Assembly (NCBI GenBank): GCA_026692725.1
Contig: JAPMUG010000007.1
Span: forward strand, 110,191 to 174,190
Source: Ecytonucleospora hepatopenaei
Lineage: Eukaryota; Microsporidia; Enterocytozoonidae
Length of the DNA: 64,000 nt
Direction of reading: 5' to 3'
Shown here piece after piece: positions 37,670 through 47,171 of this stretch. The stretch's first letter is position 1. Each line of letters begins with the position of its first letter. The notes beneath the pieces are model-generated. The model had not been told where the DNA came from and searched no databases. It saw only the letters and a program-made list of their open reading frames with translations. Made by a program: the position numbers and the translations under genes.

Positions 37670-39661
37670 ATGAATGAAAGATATAAAAAGACAAACATTG
37701 TCTTAGGAGAAGGAAGTTATAAAACAGTAACAAAGGCAAACGATATTGAGGAAGGAAAGGAAGTGGCATACAACGAAGTAAAGCTTAAAAAATACGAGCA
37801 GGAGCATCAAGGGGTTTCTTCTATAAACAAAGAAATTTCTGTTTTAAAAAACATCCACCATCCGAATATCATTCAAATACTCAATTACTGGTGTCATGAA
37901 GACAATTTTATTTTCATCACAGAACTCATGACAGGAGGAACATTAAAGGATTATATTACTAAAAATGGAAAATGCAGCGACAAACTAGTTAAAAAGTGGG
38001 GAAAACAAATTATTGATGGTATAAGTTATTTACACAAACAAAACATAATACACAGAGACATTAAGGCAGAAAACATATTTGTAAATGCATCGCATGGAGA
38101 AATAAAAATTGGAGATTTGGGAAATACCAAGGAAAAGCAGAACAAAAGTTATACAATGGTAGGAACACTAAATTTTATGTCACGTGAGATTTTTGAAGGA
38201 GAGGGATATGATGAACTTGTTGATATATATGCATTTGGAATGACATTAATACAAATGTCAACAGGTAGAATGCCATACAGTGAATGTGTAGATGCAGCAG
38301 ATATAAAGAAACACGTGTTATCTGGCATTCCACCACAAGCATTAAATTACATTGAAAATAGGTGTTTAAGGAATCTTATACTTAAGTGTATATGCACTCC
38401 ATTGAACAGAATAAACGCAGAGCAGTGCAATAAACATCATTTTTTCTCAGAAAAAGAAGAGTGTGTCAAATGCATGCCTAATAAAGTTTGTTTGCTTTTT
38501 CCACTGGGAGAAAACAAAGGCATACAGCTTTCAATGTTTTCTTTTAAAAACAACAAAATTTCCTTTCAAATTCAGCTAACAGAAAAGAAAAGCGGCGAGA
38601 ATTTTAGATTTATAAAATTTGATTATGATTGTGAAAATGATAGTGTGGAGAAGATATGTGATGAATTGCAAAATGAAAATGTGTTTGATAAAGATAAATT
38701 ATCTATTTTTAGAGAACTTCTTGATACAGGGATTAAAAAGGCATTTAAAAAATTGCATAAAAATGAAATAGGAAATGGCTTTTTTAAGGTGGGAGAAGAT
38801 GATGATGTCCAACAAGAAATGATCATTGAAAACATTGAGGAAAGTAAAAAACCAGGCGTCATTGTTGAAGACGTTGAAACCAATAAAGTCATTTATAAAT
38901 CAGATAACAATCAAAATGAAGAAGAAGATTTTGGTTCTAATACTATTGAGATAATGAATGAAATTGAAAACGAGATGCAGATGAAAAATAAAAAAGTTTT
39001 CATGAAAAACGCATCTAAGCAAATAAAAAATTCTTCAGAAAACTTTATTTATGAAGAAAACCTTGTAGATTCTGAAATTGAAAAGGCTGCTACAATTTAT
39101 AAACAATACATGCTAAGGGAATCAAGTGAAACATTGCGTTCTAACGAAAGCTTAAATTTGGATATTAGCGAAGCATACGCCCTAACCAAGAAAAAATATG
39201 AAACAAATCATCCAATTGAAGAATTTGCGCTTGATGTGTGCAAAATAACCCAAAGAGAACCAGAAAATGCAAAAATTTGGTGTAAAATTTTTAAAGAGGA
39301 AAATATTTCATGCACTGATGATTTAAAAATACTGGCGCCAGAAGACTGGGGCAAGATGAATCTTACAGTATTTGCGATAAGAACCATGCAGAACATGCTT
39401 TATGGTCATAATGGGGCAAAACATTTTAAACCAATAAGAAAGGTAATAGACTGTGCCTATTCTTGTCCAATTGAAGAGTACGTCAGTTTAGTATGCAAGG
39501 AATATGATAAACTTGAGTTTGAAAAAGGATGGGTAGAAATTATGAAGTCACAGGATATAAATAGGTATGGGGAATTAAAAGAATTGACAGATAGTGATAT
39601 AATAAGATTTAAGACTGAATTTAAATTAAGCTTATTGGGCCTAACAATTTTATGTTACTAA
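37670..39661 (+). CDS. WNK-type serine/threonine kinase with two C-terminal SAM-like repeats
   Basis: 663 aa. Kinase domain 8-265. The glycine-rich loop is GEGSYKTV with the WNK-specific lysine K18, and the usual beta-3 lysine is replaced (EVAYNEV, N35), exactly the family hallmark. Also EVSVLKNIHHPNII, HRD (128-130), DLG instead of DFG (149-151), and SRE in place of APE (171-173). Roughly 277-350 resembles the PF2/OSR1_C domain that follows WNK kinase domains (FRFIKFDYDCENDSVEKICDEL). Residues about 515-585 and 600-662 are two related helical modules, PIEEFALDVCK...WCKIF and PIEEYVSLVCK...WVEIM, SAM-like. WNKs sense chloride, osmotic state and crowding in animals. What this one regulates is unknown. 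Confidence 0.88.
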   Translation: MNERYKKTNIVLGEGSYKTVTKANDIEEGKEVAYNEVKLKKYEQEHQGVSSINKEISVLKNIHHPNIIQILNYWCHEDNFIFITELMTGGTLKDYITKNGKCSDKLVKKWGKQIIDGISYLHKQNIIHRDIKAENIFVNASHGEIKIGDLGNTKEKQNKSYTMVGTLNFMSREIFEGEGYDELVDIYAFGMTLIQMSTGRMPYSECVDAADIKKHVLSGIPPQALNYIENRCLRNLILKCICTPLNRINAEQCNKHHFFSEKEECVKCMPNKVCLLFPLGENKGIQLSMFSFKNNKISFQIQLTEKKSGENFRFIKFDYDCENDSVEKICDELQNENVFDKDKLSIFRELLDTGIKKAFKKLHKNEIGNGFFKVGEDDDVQQEMIIENIEESKKPGVIVEDVETNKVIYKSDNNQNEEEDFGSNTIEIMNEIENEMQMKNKKVFMKNASKQIKNSSENFIYEENLVDSEIEKAATIYKQYMLRESSETLRSNESLNLDISEAYALTKKKYETNHPIEEFALDVCKITQREPENAKIWCKIFKEENISCTDDLKILAPEDWGKMNLTVFAIRTMQNMLYGHNGAKHFKPIRKVIDCAYSCPIEEYVSLVCKEYDKLEFEKGWVEIMKSQDINRYGELKELTDSDIIRFKTEFKLSLLGLTILCY

Positions 39662-39749
39662 GTTAAAGTATAAGTTAAAGTATAATGTAGAAATAATGAA
39701 ATTAATTAAGAAATACGTTTTTATTAAATACAGTTTTCCTAAGAGTATT

Positions 39750-39974
39750 TTACTTGTTTTTTTGTATTTTATTTCTTTTTCTTCGTGAATATACACGGAT
39801 TGTCATCAAACATATTTTTATTAACAAACAAACAAATATACTTAAAGATAGAAATAGTGCATACATCGGTTGTACATTAGCTTTAATTGCTAAAATAAAC
39901 GTAAGAATTGGCAGCGTAAAAAGCAAAACAACAAACAAAATAAGTTTTTTGTGAAATTCTTTTTTGTTTTTCAT
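39750..39974 (-). CDS. small two-helix membrane protein, Vma21-like
   Basis: 74 aa with two hydrophobic helices (LILFVVLLFTLPILTFILAI; YALFLSLSIFVCLLIKICL) and basic ends, finishing RRKRNKIQKNK. The arrangement, including F...LP..TF in helix 1, matches Vma21, the ER chaperone of V-ATPase Vo assembly. The Lys-rich end could serve ER retrieval like the KKxx signal of yeast Vma21. Any two-helix protein could look similar, so this is tentative. Confidence 0.5.
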   Translation of the reverse strand: MKNKKEFHKKLILFVVLLFTLPILTFILAIKANVQPMYALFLSLSIFVCLLIKICLMTIRVYSRRKRNKIQKNK

Positions 39975-40011
39975 GTAAACACAGTAAAAATATTTTTATG
40001 TTTATATTTGT

Positions 40012-40269
40012 TTATTTAAAAAAATCCATTCTTTTAGGTTTAAAATCGTCATTATCGGGTGAATTGTATTTTTTATTCTTTGTTGGTAATATAGGATCAG
40101 ATTTGATAAAAGGATTGGAATCTGAAGAATCATGGTCATCCTTTTTAGGTAAATTTTTTAAAATATCAGAGATGTCATCTGGACCAACCATCATTCCTTT
40201 CTTTTTATCTTTCTTTTTGTTGATTTTACCACCAAAAGGATTTAAATCATCTTCACCAATATTTTTCAT
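40012..40269 (-). CDS. small disordered protein with PI31/Fub1-like proteasome-inhibitor tail motifs
   Basis: 85 aa, hydrophilic. GEDDLNPFGGKINK followed by GMMVGPDDISDIL recalls the Pro/Gly-rich C-terminal region of the proteasome regulator PI31 (DDL.PfG, then GGM.vGP.hp.F). The rest is Lys/Asp/Asn/Pro-rich. No FP globular N-terminal domain is present, so, if related, only the tail that enters the proteasome chamber is kept. Low-complexity similarity makes this uncertain. Confidence 0.5.
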   Translation of the reverse strand: MKNIGEDDLNPFGGKINKKKDKKKGMMVGPDDISDILKNLPKKDDHDSSDSNPFIKSDPILPTKNKKYNSPDNDDFKPKRMDFFK

Positions 40270-40519
40270 TTTAATATAAAATATTCTTTATCAATAAAAT
40301 ATATCAATTCAATATAGAATAATAATATAATATGATAATGTGTTTATAAAAAAATAATATGATAATATGTTTATAAAAAAATAATACGATAATATGTTTG
40401 TAATACAATAGTTTGATAATTTAGGGGTTATATAACGTTATATTTTTAAATTCAAATAATTTGTATAAACAATATAAATTAAACATAAAAACAATAACAT
40501 AAATTAAATCATAAATATT

Positions 40520-42592
40520 TTAATCTAAAAAATAAATCTTGCCATCTGCATACAGCACAATATCCTGTGATGAAAGTTCCAATGCTAACTGTTCCATTTC
40601 CTCCTCTGTAACTTTTTTCTCTTTATTTTCTTTGTTAGTCTCTCGAACTAAAGACAAAATATCACAAAATTCACTCTCCATGTTTTTTTCTCTCCATTCC
40701 CACAGTATATCCACCAACATTTCCCTTCTTTCCTCACTTAAATCAACATTTTTGTCCTTTTCCTTTCTGGTTTTAACAATAATATTTGAATTTATATTCT
40801 CATCAGTGTTTTTAACACTTTCTTTATTTACCTTTGATTGTTTTACGATTGTTGCCTTTCTATAGAAAATATTATCATTTACCATTTTAATAGCATCAAT
40901 TGCATCTTCTTCGCTAACAACTTCAGAAAGCCTTAATTTAGCATTAGCAGTAGCCATTCTTATCATTGTCTCTAACAATCTGGGTGTTATGTTTATTATC
41001 AGGTTTTTATCATTTTTTCTACCGCGTAGCTCAGAATATGCAGAACTTATGGCTGCACCCGCTTCCCTGCTTAGTTTAGGTCTTAGACTTTTAGCATACA
41101 GAATATAATCCCTAAACAATTCTTGTGAAATAACATTTTCACTTTCTGTATTTATTTGCCTGTGAGTATTCAATACGTGTGTGCTAATTAACCCATCACT
41201 CTCCATTCCCTTATTGTCCAGCGTTATAAAAACCATATCAAAACGTGTCATAATAGACTCTGGTAATCTCACGTTATCCTGCGGTGAAAATTTATCATTG
41301 TAATGTCCATAACAGGGATTGGCAGCGGCTAAGACTGAACACCTTGCATTTAGTGTGGTGTGTATTCCTGATTTTGCTATGGTTACTGTTTGCTGTTCCA
41401 TTACTTCGTGTATTGCCACTCTGTCATCATCATTCATTTTATCAAACTCATCAATACACACAACACCGCGATCTCCCAAAACCATTGCTCCTGCTTCAAG
41501 TCTTTTGTCGTTGGTGTCTGGGTCAAACACCACTGCTGCTGTTAGACCGACCCCTGTCGAACCCTTTCCTGTTGTCGCAATAGTTAACGGCATAAAATTC
41601 AAGACATACCTTAGCATTTGACTTTTAGCTGTGCTTGGATCGCCGATGAGCAAAATGTTAATATCTCCTCTGATTTTAGCACCATTTTCCAACAAAATTT
41701 CATTTCCACCAACCATCTGCATGGCAAGTGCTTTCTTAATGACATCATGCCCAAAAATAGTCGGCGCCACGGAATTAAACTTGATGCTTGACTCTGCAAC
41801 CATCTGCAATCTTTCTAATGAATTTTTTTGTAAAAAAACTGCTGTTTTTTTATGCTTAACGTTATTTGTTAAGATGAGTGTTTTAAATTGGGAAGGAAAT
41901 TCACTTCCTGTGCTTTTAGTAAAAGACTTGTAAATTCCAAACACATCAACTCTATCACCTGGTTTAACTTTATCAACCAAATCCTCAGACAAAATACACT
42001 CGATGCTTCTTGGAAGCTGCCCTGCAGGTGCATTTTCAGGCATTTCCTGTAAAATGAATGTTTGAAAGTCAAAATACTCGCTAAGTCCATATTCTGATCT
42101 TAAAAAGTTGCCTTCATGGTTTAAAGGATACTTTGTGGTCGTGGGCATATTTAAAGTAAGCATGGTTCTGTCTCTGTATTCTTTTTCAAAAAACTGTTTT
42201 TTTGTTTCGTCAAAATGAATGCTTTTTGATATTTTTGGTCTTATAAGAGAAACAGACGTTACAATCCCTTGGCAACATACCATTTTACCAATATAAGAAC
42301 TATTTATTGTTCTTGGTGTCACGAAATTTTTACCAAATGCCCCTTCAAATCCAAACCTTTTTTTAGTTCCATCAACAGATGTCATTTCATTTTGAAGCAA
42401 TGGCATTATATTAAGTGGCATTTCCATTATTTCATCAACCAAGTTTCTGTCAAATTGCCTTAATTCATTTAAATTTATAATTGTTCTGGTTTTGTTTTTT
42501 AAATAATCCTTTTTTTCTTCTTCTGATGCTTTTTTTATTACAAACTGTTCAAATTGTTGCTTTAATGATGAAAAATCTTTGTCAACTTCCAT
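40520..42592 (-). CDS. MCM3: replicative helicase subunit MCM3
   Basis: Subunit of the MCM2-7 hexamer that unwinds replication origins. The N-terminal OB region has CCQGIVTSVSLIRPKI, TKYPLNHEG and LQEMPENAPAGQLPRSIECIL, an MCM3 signature. Walker A GDPSTAKSQ at about 317-325, Walker B VCIDEFDKM near 378-386, sensor 1 SVLAAANP, arginine finger LPESIMTRFD near 444-453. The C-terminal Lys/Glu-rich linker and a short end domain follow. 690 aa from ATG 42592 (a TTG nine bases upstream is in frame); yeast Mcm3 is 971 aa, the difference being mainly C-terminal. MCM3 normally lacks a full zinc finger, as here. Confidence 0.95.
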   Translation of the reverse strand: MEVDKDFSSLKQQFEQFVIKKASEEEKKDYLKNKTRTIINLNELRQFDRNLVDEIMEMPLNIMPLLQNEMTSVDGTKKRFGFEGAFGKNFVTPRTINSSYIGKMVCCQGIVTSVSLIRPKISKSIHFDETKKQFFEKEYRDRTMLTLNMPTTTKYPLNHEGNFLRSEYGLSEYFDFQTFILQEMPENAPAGQLPRSIECILSEDLVDKVKPGDRVDVFGIYKSFTKSTGSEFPSQFKTLILTNNVKHKKTAVFLQKNSLERLQMVAESSIKFNSVAPTIFGHDVIKKALAMQMVGGNEILLENGAKIRGDINILLIGDPSTAKSQMLRYVLNFMPLTIATTGKGSTGVGLTAAVVFDPDTNDKRLEAGAMVLGDRGVVCIDEFDKMNDDDRVAIHEVMEQQTVTIAKSGIHTTLNARCSVLAAANPCYGHYNDKFSPQDNVRLPESIMTRFDMVFITLDNKGMESDGLISTHVLNTHRQINTESENVISQELFRDYILYAKSLRPKLSREAGAAISSAYSELRGRKNDKNLIINITPRLLETMIRMATANAKLRLSEVVSEEDAIDAIKMVNDNIFYRKATIVKQSKVNKESVKNTDENINSNIIVKTRKEKDKNVDLSEERREMLVDILWEWREKNMESEFCDILSLVRETNKENKEKKVTEEEMEQLALELSSQDIVLYADGKIYFLD

Positions 42593-42627
42593 TTTAAACA
42601 AAAATAAGGCTAAAAATAAAAATTATT

Positions 42628-43394
42628 TTATTCAAAAGTATTGTACGTCATGTAATTAGAAAAAAATATCCATAAGTATCTATACCACACGAGTTGGGTT
42701 TTATGATATGCCATGTTTTTATATCCATTAAAGGCATTGCCAACAAAATGAGGACTGGTAAAACAAATAAAATATTTTTGGAATAAAGAATAAGATTTAA
42801 GGTAATTAAAATATACTGTTTGTGTATTTAAAAGTAATTTTTGGACTGTTTTTGTAGCATTAAAACAAGAAATATGATTTTTATGTCCTGATACTCCATA
42901 CCTGTCAAACGTAAAGATTGAAAGTTTGCATTTTTTAAAACTGAAAATTTTGCGTATTTTTTGAGTAAAATAAGTGCTATTTTATTTTTATTCCACTCTT
43001 CTCCATCTTTAAAGTCGTAAACGTACAAGTTAAACATTTTTTCAGAGCAAATATTATAAATTTCTTTTTCTCTCTTTGTGTTTTTACCTGACAAACACAA
43101 CACTGTTAAACAGGTATTTTCGTAATTCAAAAAAGTTTTAGTAAACTCTGTTTCTTTAACTTTTTCCATATATAAAGGTTGCTTTGATAAAATAAAATTG
43201 TTTTTGTTTGGATTTTTTACAATTTTAAAATTTGCACGATACATTTTCTCTATAAATGGAGTAAAAAACATTGATTCGTCATCAGGATGTGCAATAAGTA
43301 GTATGTTATGTGATGTTGTTTGTATTTGTTTTTTAAATAAAGTAGAAATATGTCTTAAAATAAAAAAACAAACAAGAATATGTGAAAAAAACAT
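42628..43394 (-). CDS. GPI12: GlcNAc-PI de-N-acetylase (GPI12/PIG-L), interrupted by a -1 frameshift
   Basis: ER enzyme for the second step of GPI-anchor synthesis. N-terminal membrane anchor SHILVCFFILRHISTLF, then zinc motif IAHPDDES (A35-S41), then LTVLCLSG and the helix up to KNANF. The uncorrected frame stops at 42828 with an unrelated tail, but the -1 frame contains FTFDRYGVSGHKNHISCFNA, the essential second zinc/catalytic block of the family, and later MAYHKTQLVWYRYLWIFFS, its usual end, with a stop at 42628. The break lies at an A6/T6 run (42931-42936). Joined length is about 255 aa, normal for the family. The end is 35 bp from the MCM3 start. Confidence 0.88.
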
Positions 43395-43574
43395 TTTTAT
43401 AAGGTTAAAAATAAAAAACTTATATATCTTATGATTTATGGTCTTCTTTTTAACAATATCATATGATTATTTCATACATAAAGATAAAGTATAAATACAA
43501 AACTTTTATTTTAAATATAAATATGGAGTAAATTTAGTAAGAAGATTATGATGAAATTTTAAAAAATATTTTAT

Positions 43575-43582
43575 AAAACCCC
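43575..43582 (+). promoter_or_regulatory. CCCC motif abutting the helicase start codon
   Basis: AAAACCCC at 43575-43582 touches ATG 43583. Confidence 0.5.
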
Positions 43583-45343
43583 ATGAAAAAAGGAAAAAGT
43601 TTTGAACATAAAAAAATAGAAAATCAAAGCATTTTACATGGGAAGATTAATGAATATAATATAAAAGGAGTCAAAATCGTTACAAATTCACCATATGAAA
43701 TAATGGAAAACTTTGGCAAAGACAGTAAACTTGTAAGTGATTCAGTCACAAGCAAAAAAGAAACTAAAAAAGCATCATTTTTTGCCAAGGATAACAAAAA
43801 TTCAAATAAAGACAATTTATTTAATTCTGATTTACTTGATTGTACACCAATTCAAGCAGTTGCTATTCCAGCACTTTTAAATGCACCAACCCAAAATGAA
43901 ATTTCATATAAAACAAATACGGAAAAAGATTTAACAAAAAATAGTATTGTAGTAAGAGCACCAACTGGAATGGGTAAAACATATGCATATTTATATCCAA
44001 CGATCAAGAATTTGATAGAGAGTGGTAGACCTAAAAATTCTAAAATTTCCACACTTGTTTTGGTGCCAGTAAAAGAACTGGCGGAGCAGGTCAAAACTTC
44101 AGGTAGATTTTTGATTAAAAACATGTTAAGCATCCAAGATTCTTCTGAAGATGAATTTTATTTTAAAAACATTGGGGACATAAGCAATAAGAGTCTATCG
44201 GATATAATGAGCAGTAATATTGAATTACTTTCATCTAAATTAAGTAGCATATCAGCATCACAAAATATGCAAACAAAAAGAAAAGTAGACAAAATATTTA
44301 TTAATTCACTTTATGGAGGTAAAAAAGTCATACCCTTTCAGTTAGAAAACACAGACATTTTGGTGGCAACAACAGGAAAGTTACTTGATTTTTTAATGAG
44401 GAAGAGTGTGGATTTGTCAGGAGTTACTAGTGTAATTTTAGATGAGGCAGATAAAATGATGGACATGGGATTTAAGGAAGACGTGGACACTATAATGGGC
44501 ATTATTGCAGACTCAAATTATAACAATTCTTATCTCAATGAAACACAAAAAACGAATTTGTATAAAAAATGTTCCGTCTGTTGTTTTAGTGCAACGTATA
44601 ATAAACACATACAAGAAATTATTAGAAAGTATATGCCTGAAAAGTACATAAACATCGAAGTAAAAAATGAAGTAGTTGAAACAATTAAACAAACATTTAT
44701 TAAAACTAACAATAAATTAAGAACGCTAATTGAAATTTTAAACGGGTGTAATTTGGATTCTTCTTGGGCTTCTCGTACATCATCGGATAAAATTATAATT
44801 TTTGTAGAGAGAAAAATAGATGTGGAAAAGTTAAAATCACAGCTTATTGCAACTAGAAACAACAAATATATTATTGACATACTTCATGGAGACATGGAGC
44901 AAAATTCAAGAGAAATTGCTTTAAAAAGATTTCAACTCAATTCAAATATTCTAATAGCAACTTCTGTGGCTGCCAGGGGCATTGACATTAAAGACATTAA
45001 AAAGGTGATAAATTATGACATTCCAAAGGATATTAAGGAATATATTCACAGAATAGGAAGAACAGGAAGAGAAGGCAAAAAAGGAGAGGCAATTAGTCTG
45101 TATGAAAATGTAGCAGATATAGGGAAAGATATGGTCAAGGATTTGGCAAATGTCATAAGTGAAAGTAACAATCAGGAAGTTAAGGATTTTACCAATTATA
45201 TTAGCAATTTATCATCAAATTCATCTTTAAAAAGTAAAAGCACTAAGAATAAAAAACCAGTGGAAAAAGACAATCATTTGAACGAAGAAAATTTTAATGA
45301 AAAGGAAGATTCAGATGCAGATTATTTAAATGATGAATGGTGA
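43583..45343 (+). CDS. DEAD-box RNA helicase (Dbp7-like candidate)
   Basis: 586 aa. Q-motif TPIQ (88-91), motif I APTGMGKT (126-133), Ia VPVKELAEQ, DEAD (287-290), SAT (336-338), motif V ATSVAARGIDI and motif VI HRIGRTGR. Between motif Ia and Ib is a long insert (about 180-235), and the N-terminus is disordered and basic. Inserts and the RAPTG motif I recall Dbp7/DDX31, a nucleolar 60S assembly helicase, but other ribosomal DEAD proteins (Dbp6, Dbp9, Dbp10) are possible. The C-terminal extension is acidic (NEKEDSDADY). Confidence 0.92.
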   Translation: MKKGKSFEHKKIENQSILHGKINEYNIKGVKIVTNSPYEIMENFGKDSKLVSDSVTSKKETKKASFFAKDNKNSNKDNLFNSDLLDCTPIQAVAIPALLNAPTQNEISYKTNTEKDLTKNSIVVRAPTGMGKTYAYLYPTIKNLIESGRPKNSKISTLVLVPVKELAEQVKTSGRFLIKNMLSIQDSSEDEFYFKNIGDISNKSLSDIMSSNIELLSSKLSSISASQNMQTKRKVDKIFINSLYGGKKVIPFQLENTDILVATTGKLLDFLMRKSVDLSGVTSVILDEADKMMDMGFKEDVDTIMGIIADSNYNNSYLNETQKTNLYKKCSVCCFSATYNKHIQEIIRKYMPEKYINIEVKNEVVETIKQTFIKTNNKLRTLIEILNGCNLDSSWASRTSSDKIIIFVERKIDVEKLKSQLIATRNNKYIIDILHGDMEQNSREIALKRFQLNSNILIATSVAARGIDIKDIKKVINYDIPKDIKEYIHRIGRTGREGKKGEAISLYENVADIGKDMVKDLANVISESNNQEVKDFTNYISNLSSNSSLKSKSTKNKKPVEKDNHLNEENFNEKEDSDADYLNDEW

Positions 45344-45918
45344 GTTTTTACCAGATATATTATGATTAGTTAGTTAATGGATTTTTTATTACAAATACAT
45401 GTTTTATTTTAATAAATTACTTACAGATTAGTATATATTTTTAAAAACAACAGCATTTTATAGTTTTTATAAATTTAAAAATTCAAAAACTCTATAACTT
45501 TATTTTGTGTTATTTACACAATAATTATGATAAACATAACTACATTCTTATTTAAAGTACTGTTATATATGACATATTAACAAAGTTATAATTGGGTGGA
45601 TATTTCTCGACCCTCAAAAAAATCTCAAACCCCATAAAAAATTTTGTTCACCCATAAAGTCTGTCCGCCACCCCTTAAATTAATCTCTAAACCCATAAAT
45701 TATGTATCTCGACCCATAGATTAGAAGCTTTATTTCAATTAACCAAGGTAAATATTTGGTTTAAATGAGTTAATGGTTTAGAGGTTTTTTTGAGGGCTTT
45801 GAGATTTTTTTGAGGGTGTAGCTGTATTTATCCTATTTATATTATGCATAAAACATTAAAACAAGATTTTACAAAAATATTTAAAACTAAAAAAATCTTA
45901 ATGAATTAATTTATTGGC
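45344..45918. other. intergenic region, 575 bp, contains a foldback element
   Basis: Downstream of the rightward helicase and of the leftward membrane-protein gene. The middle (45590-45820) is less AT-rich and holds the inverted repeat listed below and several ACCCATA motifs. The rest shows nothing. Confidence 0.6.
45610..45817. repeat. 208-bp element with 20-bp perfect terminal inverted repeats
   Basis: ACCCTCAAAAAAATCTCAAA at 45610-45629 is repeated exactly in inverse at 45798-45817. An incomplete second inverse copy (GAGGTTTTTTTGAGGG) is at 45781-45796. Inside are ACCCATA/ACCCCATA motifs near 45629, 45650, 45691 and 45713. No frame inside. It could be a MITE-like foldback, a 3' regulatory stem, or an old insertion. 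Confidence 0.75.
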
Positions 45919-46869
45919 TTATACCTGCTCTTCTATCATTTGAGCCTTCTTTCTTCTCTGAATTAAGAAGTATGCACCATATGCTGCAATACCAGCCAAA
46001 GCAATGAAAAACAACCACAAAAATACCTTTAAGCCAGTTCCCATTTTCTTTTTTCCTTCAGTTTCTGTTGTTTTCTCACTTGTTTTCTCTACTACTGCTG
46101 CATTGGTTGATGGAGTTGCTTCTACCTTGCCCTTCAAAATAACATTTCCCTGTTTTTCAACGCTAAATTCTAAGTCATACTGTTTTTTAGCATAATTGAA
46201 ACCTTTGTCAGCAAGATGCTTAAACCAGTCCAAATCAATTATTGTACCCATGTACTTTTCATTTGTCTTAAAATTCTTCAGTTCATTTTCTGTTTTGAAC
46301 TTCAAATTTAAAGTAGTCAACTTTTTATCATTTGCGAGATAAAACAAATTTTGAAATATACTTATATTATCATCTTCTGGCAATAACAAAAAATTATTCT
46401 TAAGCCTATAAACAGTTTCAGCTGGCATTTTGGTAAACAAAATTTCACCAGATTTTAATTTATTATCTCCCTTGGTATCAACATTTTCAGCTGTACGTGT
46501 TGATTGAACAATCTTACCATATGCACCATTTTTAATGTTATTTTTAAATAACACTTCAAGTTCAGTTGTGGTTATATCAACATTACTACTTAATGTTAGT
46601 CTATCACTATCTTTATACACAACATCGGTTCCTTTAGCTAAGAAACACTTTATATCCATTTGATAACGTTTAAACACATTTCCTTCAAGATAGCTATCGG
46701 TGTTAATAAAAAATTGTTGAGAAAAAAAGTTTAACCATTTCCAAGGTCTTGTCTTATTAACTTCGTGAATGTCAACATTAACAAACACTTTACTTCCTTT
46801 CTCTACCATTACATTTTCATTTGCTGCAAGTGTCTCTGCGTTTAAATGTTTAAAAAAACTGAATAACAT
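45919..46869 (-). CDS. type I membrane surface-type protein
   Basis: 316 aa from ATG 46869 (an in-frame TTG 18 bases earlier is separated from it by a CCC motif). Signal peptide MLFSFFKHLNA, a beta-rich-looking ectodomain of about 240 residues (VFVNVDIHEVNKTRPW; LTLSSNVDITTTELEVLF), a Thr/Ala-rich stalk (ATPSTNAAVVEKTSEKTTE), one helix VFLWLFFIALAGIAAYGAYFL and a basic cytoplasmic tail. The composition is richer in Gly/Ala/Thr than most neighbours. Not recognised; plausible plasma-membrane or spore-surface protein. Confidence 0.72.
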   Translation of the reverse strand: MLFSFFKHLNAETLAANENVMVEKGSKVFVNVDIHEVNKTRPWKWLNFFSQQFFINTDSYLEGNVFKRYQMDIKCFLAKGTDVVYKDSDRLTLSSNVDITTTELEVLFKNNIKNGAYGKIVQSTRTAENVDTKGDNKLKSGEILFTKMPAETVYRLKNNFLLLPEDDNISIFQNLFYLANDKKLTTLNLKFKTENELKNFKTNEKYMGTIIDLDWFKHLADKGFNYAKKQYDLEFSVEKQGNVILKGKVEATPSTNAAVVEKTSEKTTETEGKKKMGTGLKVFLWLFFIALAGIAAYGAYFLIQRRKKAQMIEEQV

Positions 46870-46880
46870 AAAGGGTAAAG
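46870..46880 (-). promoter_or_regulatory. CCC motif supporting the start at 46869
   Basis: Minus strand CTTTACCCTTT runs into ATG. Confidence 0.5.
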
Positions 46881-46902
46881 GAAGCAAATTTTTTAAATGA
46901 TC

Positions 46903-46931
46903 TTTTTTGATCTTATCAATTGATCAAAAAA
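46903..46931. repeat. 10-bp perfect inverted repeat upstream of the surface-protein gene
   Basis: TTTTTTGATC (46903-46912) and GATCAAAAAA (46922-46931) with a 9-base spacer, about 35 bp upstream of the start codon. It could be an operator-like site, or a promoter hairpin. The rest of the 302-bp gap (46870-47171) shows nothing. Confidence 0.5.
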
Positions 46932-47171
46932 CAAAATGTTATATTTTTAAATAAAATTTGTATTAATTGTGTAATGCGATAATTTATGAAAAAAATTTGA
47001 TCAGTTTCTAGATTAGGAAAGAGTAAAAAAAGGACTAAAAAATAAAAGTTAAAAAAGAATATTTTTTGCCCTAAAAGTTAGTGAAGTTTAGTTGAGTTTT
47101 ATTTTTAAATTTAGTTTTTGTCATTTAGTTTAGTTAGTTTATTAATTAAATATTTTACTGCTATAATTCAA

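Noticed and set aside
41284..41621. Two plus-strand frames of about 100 aa
   Set aside because: Antisense to conserved MCM3 motifs.
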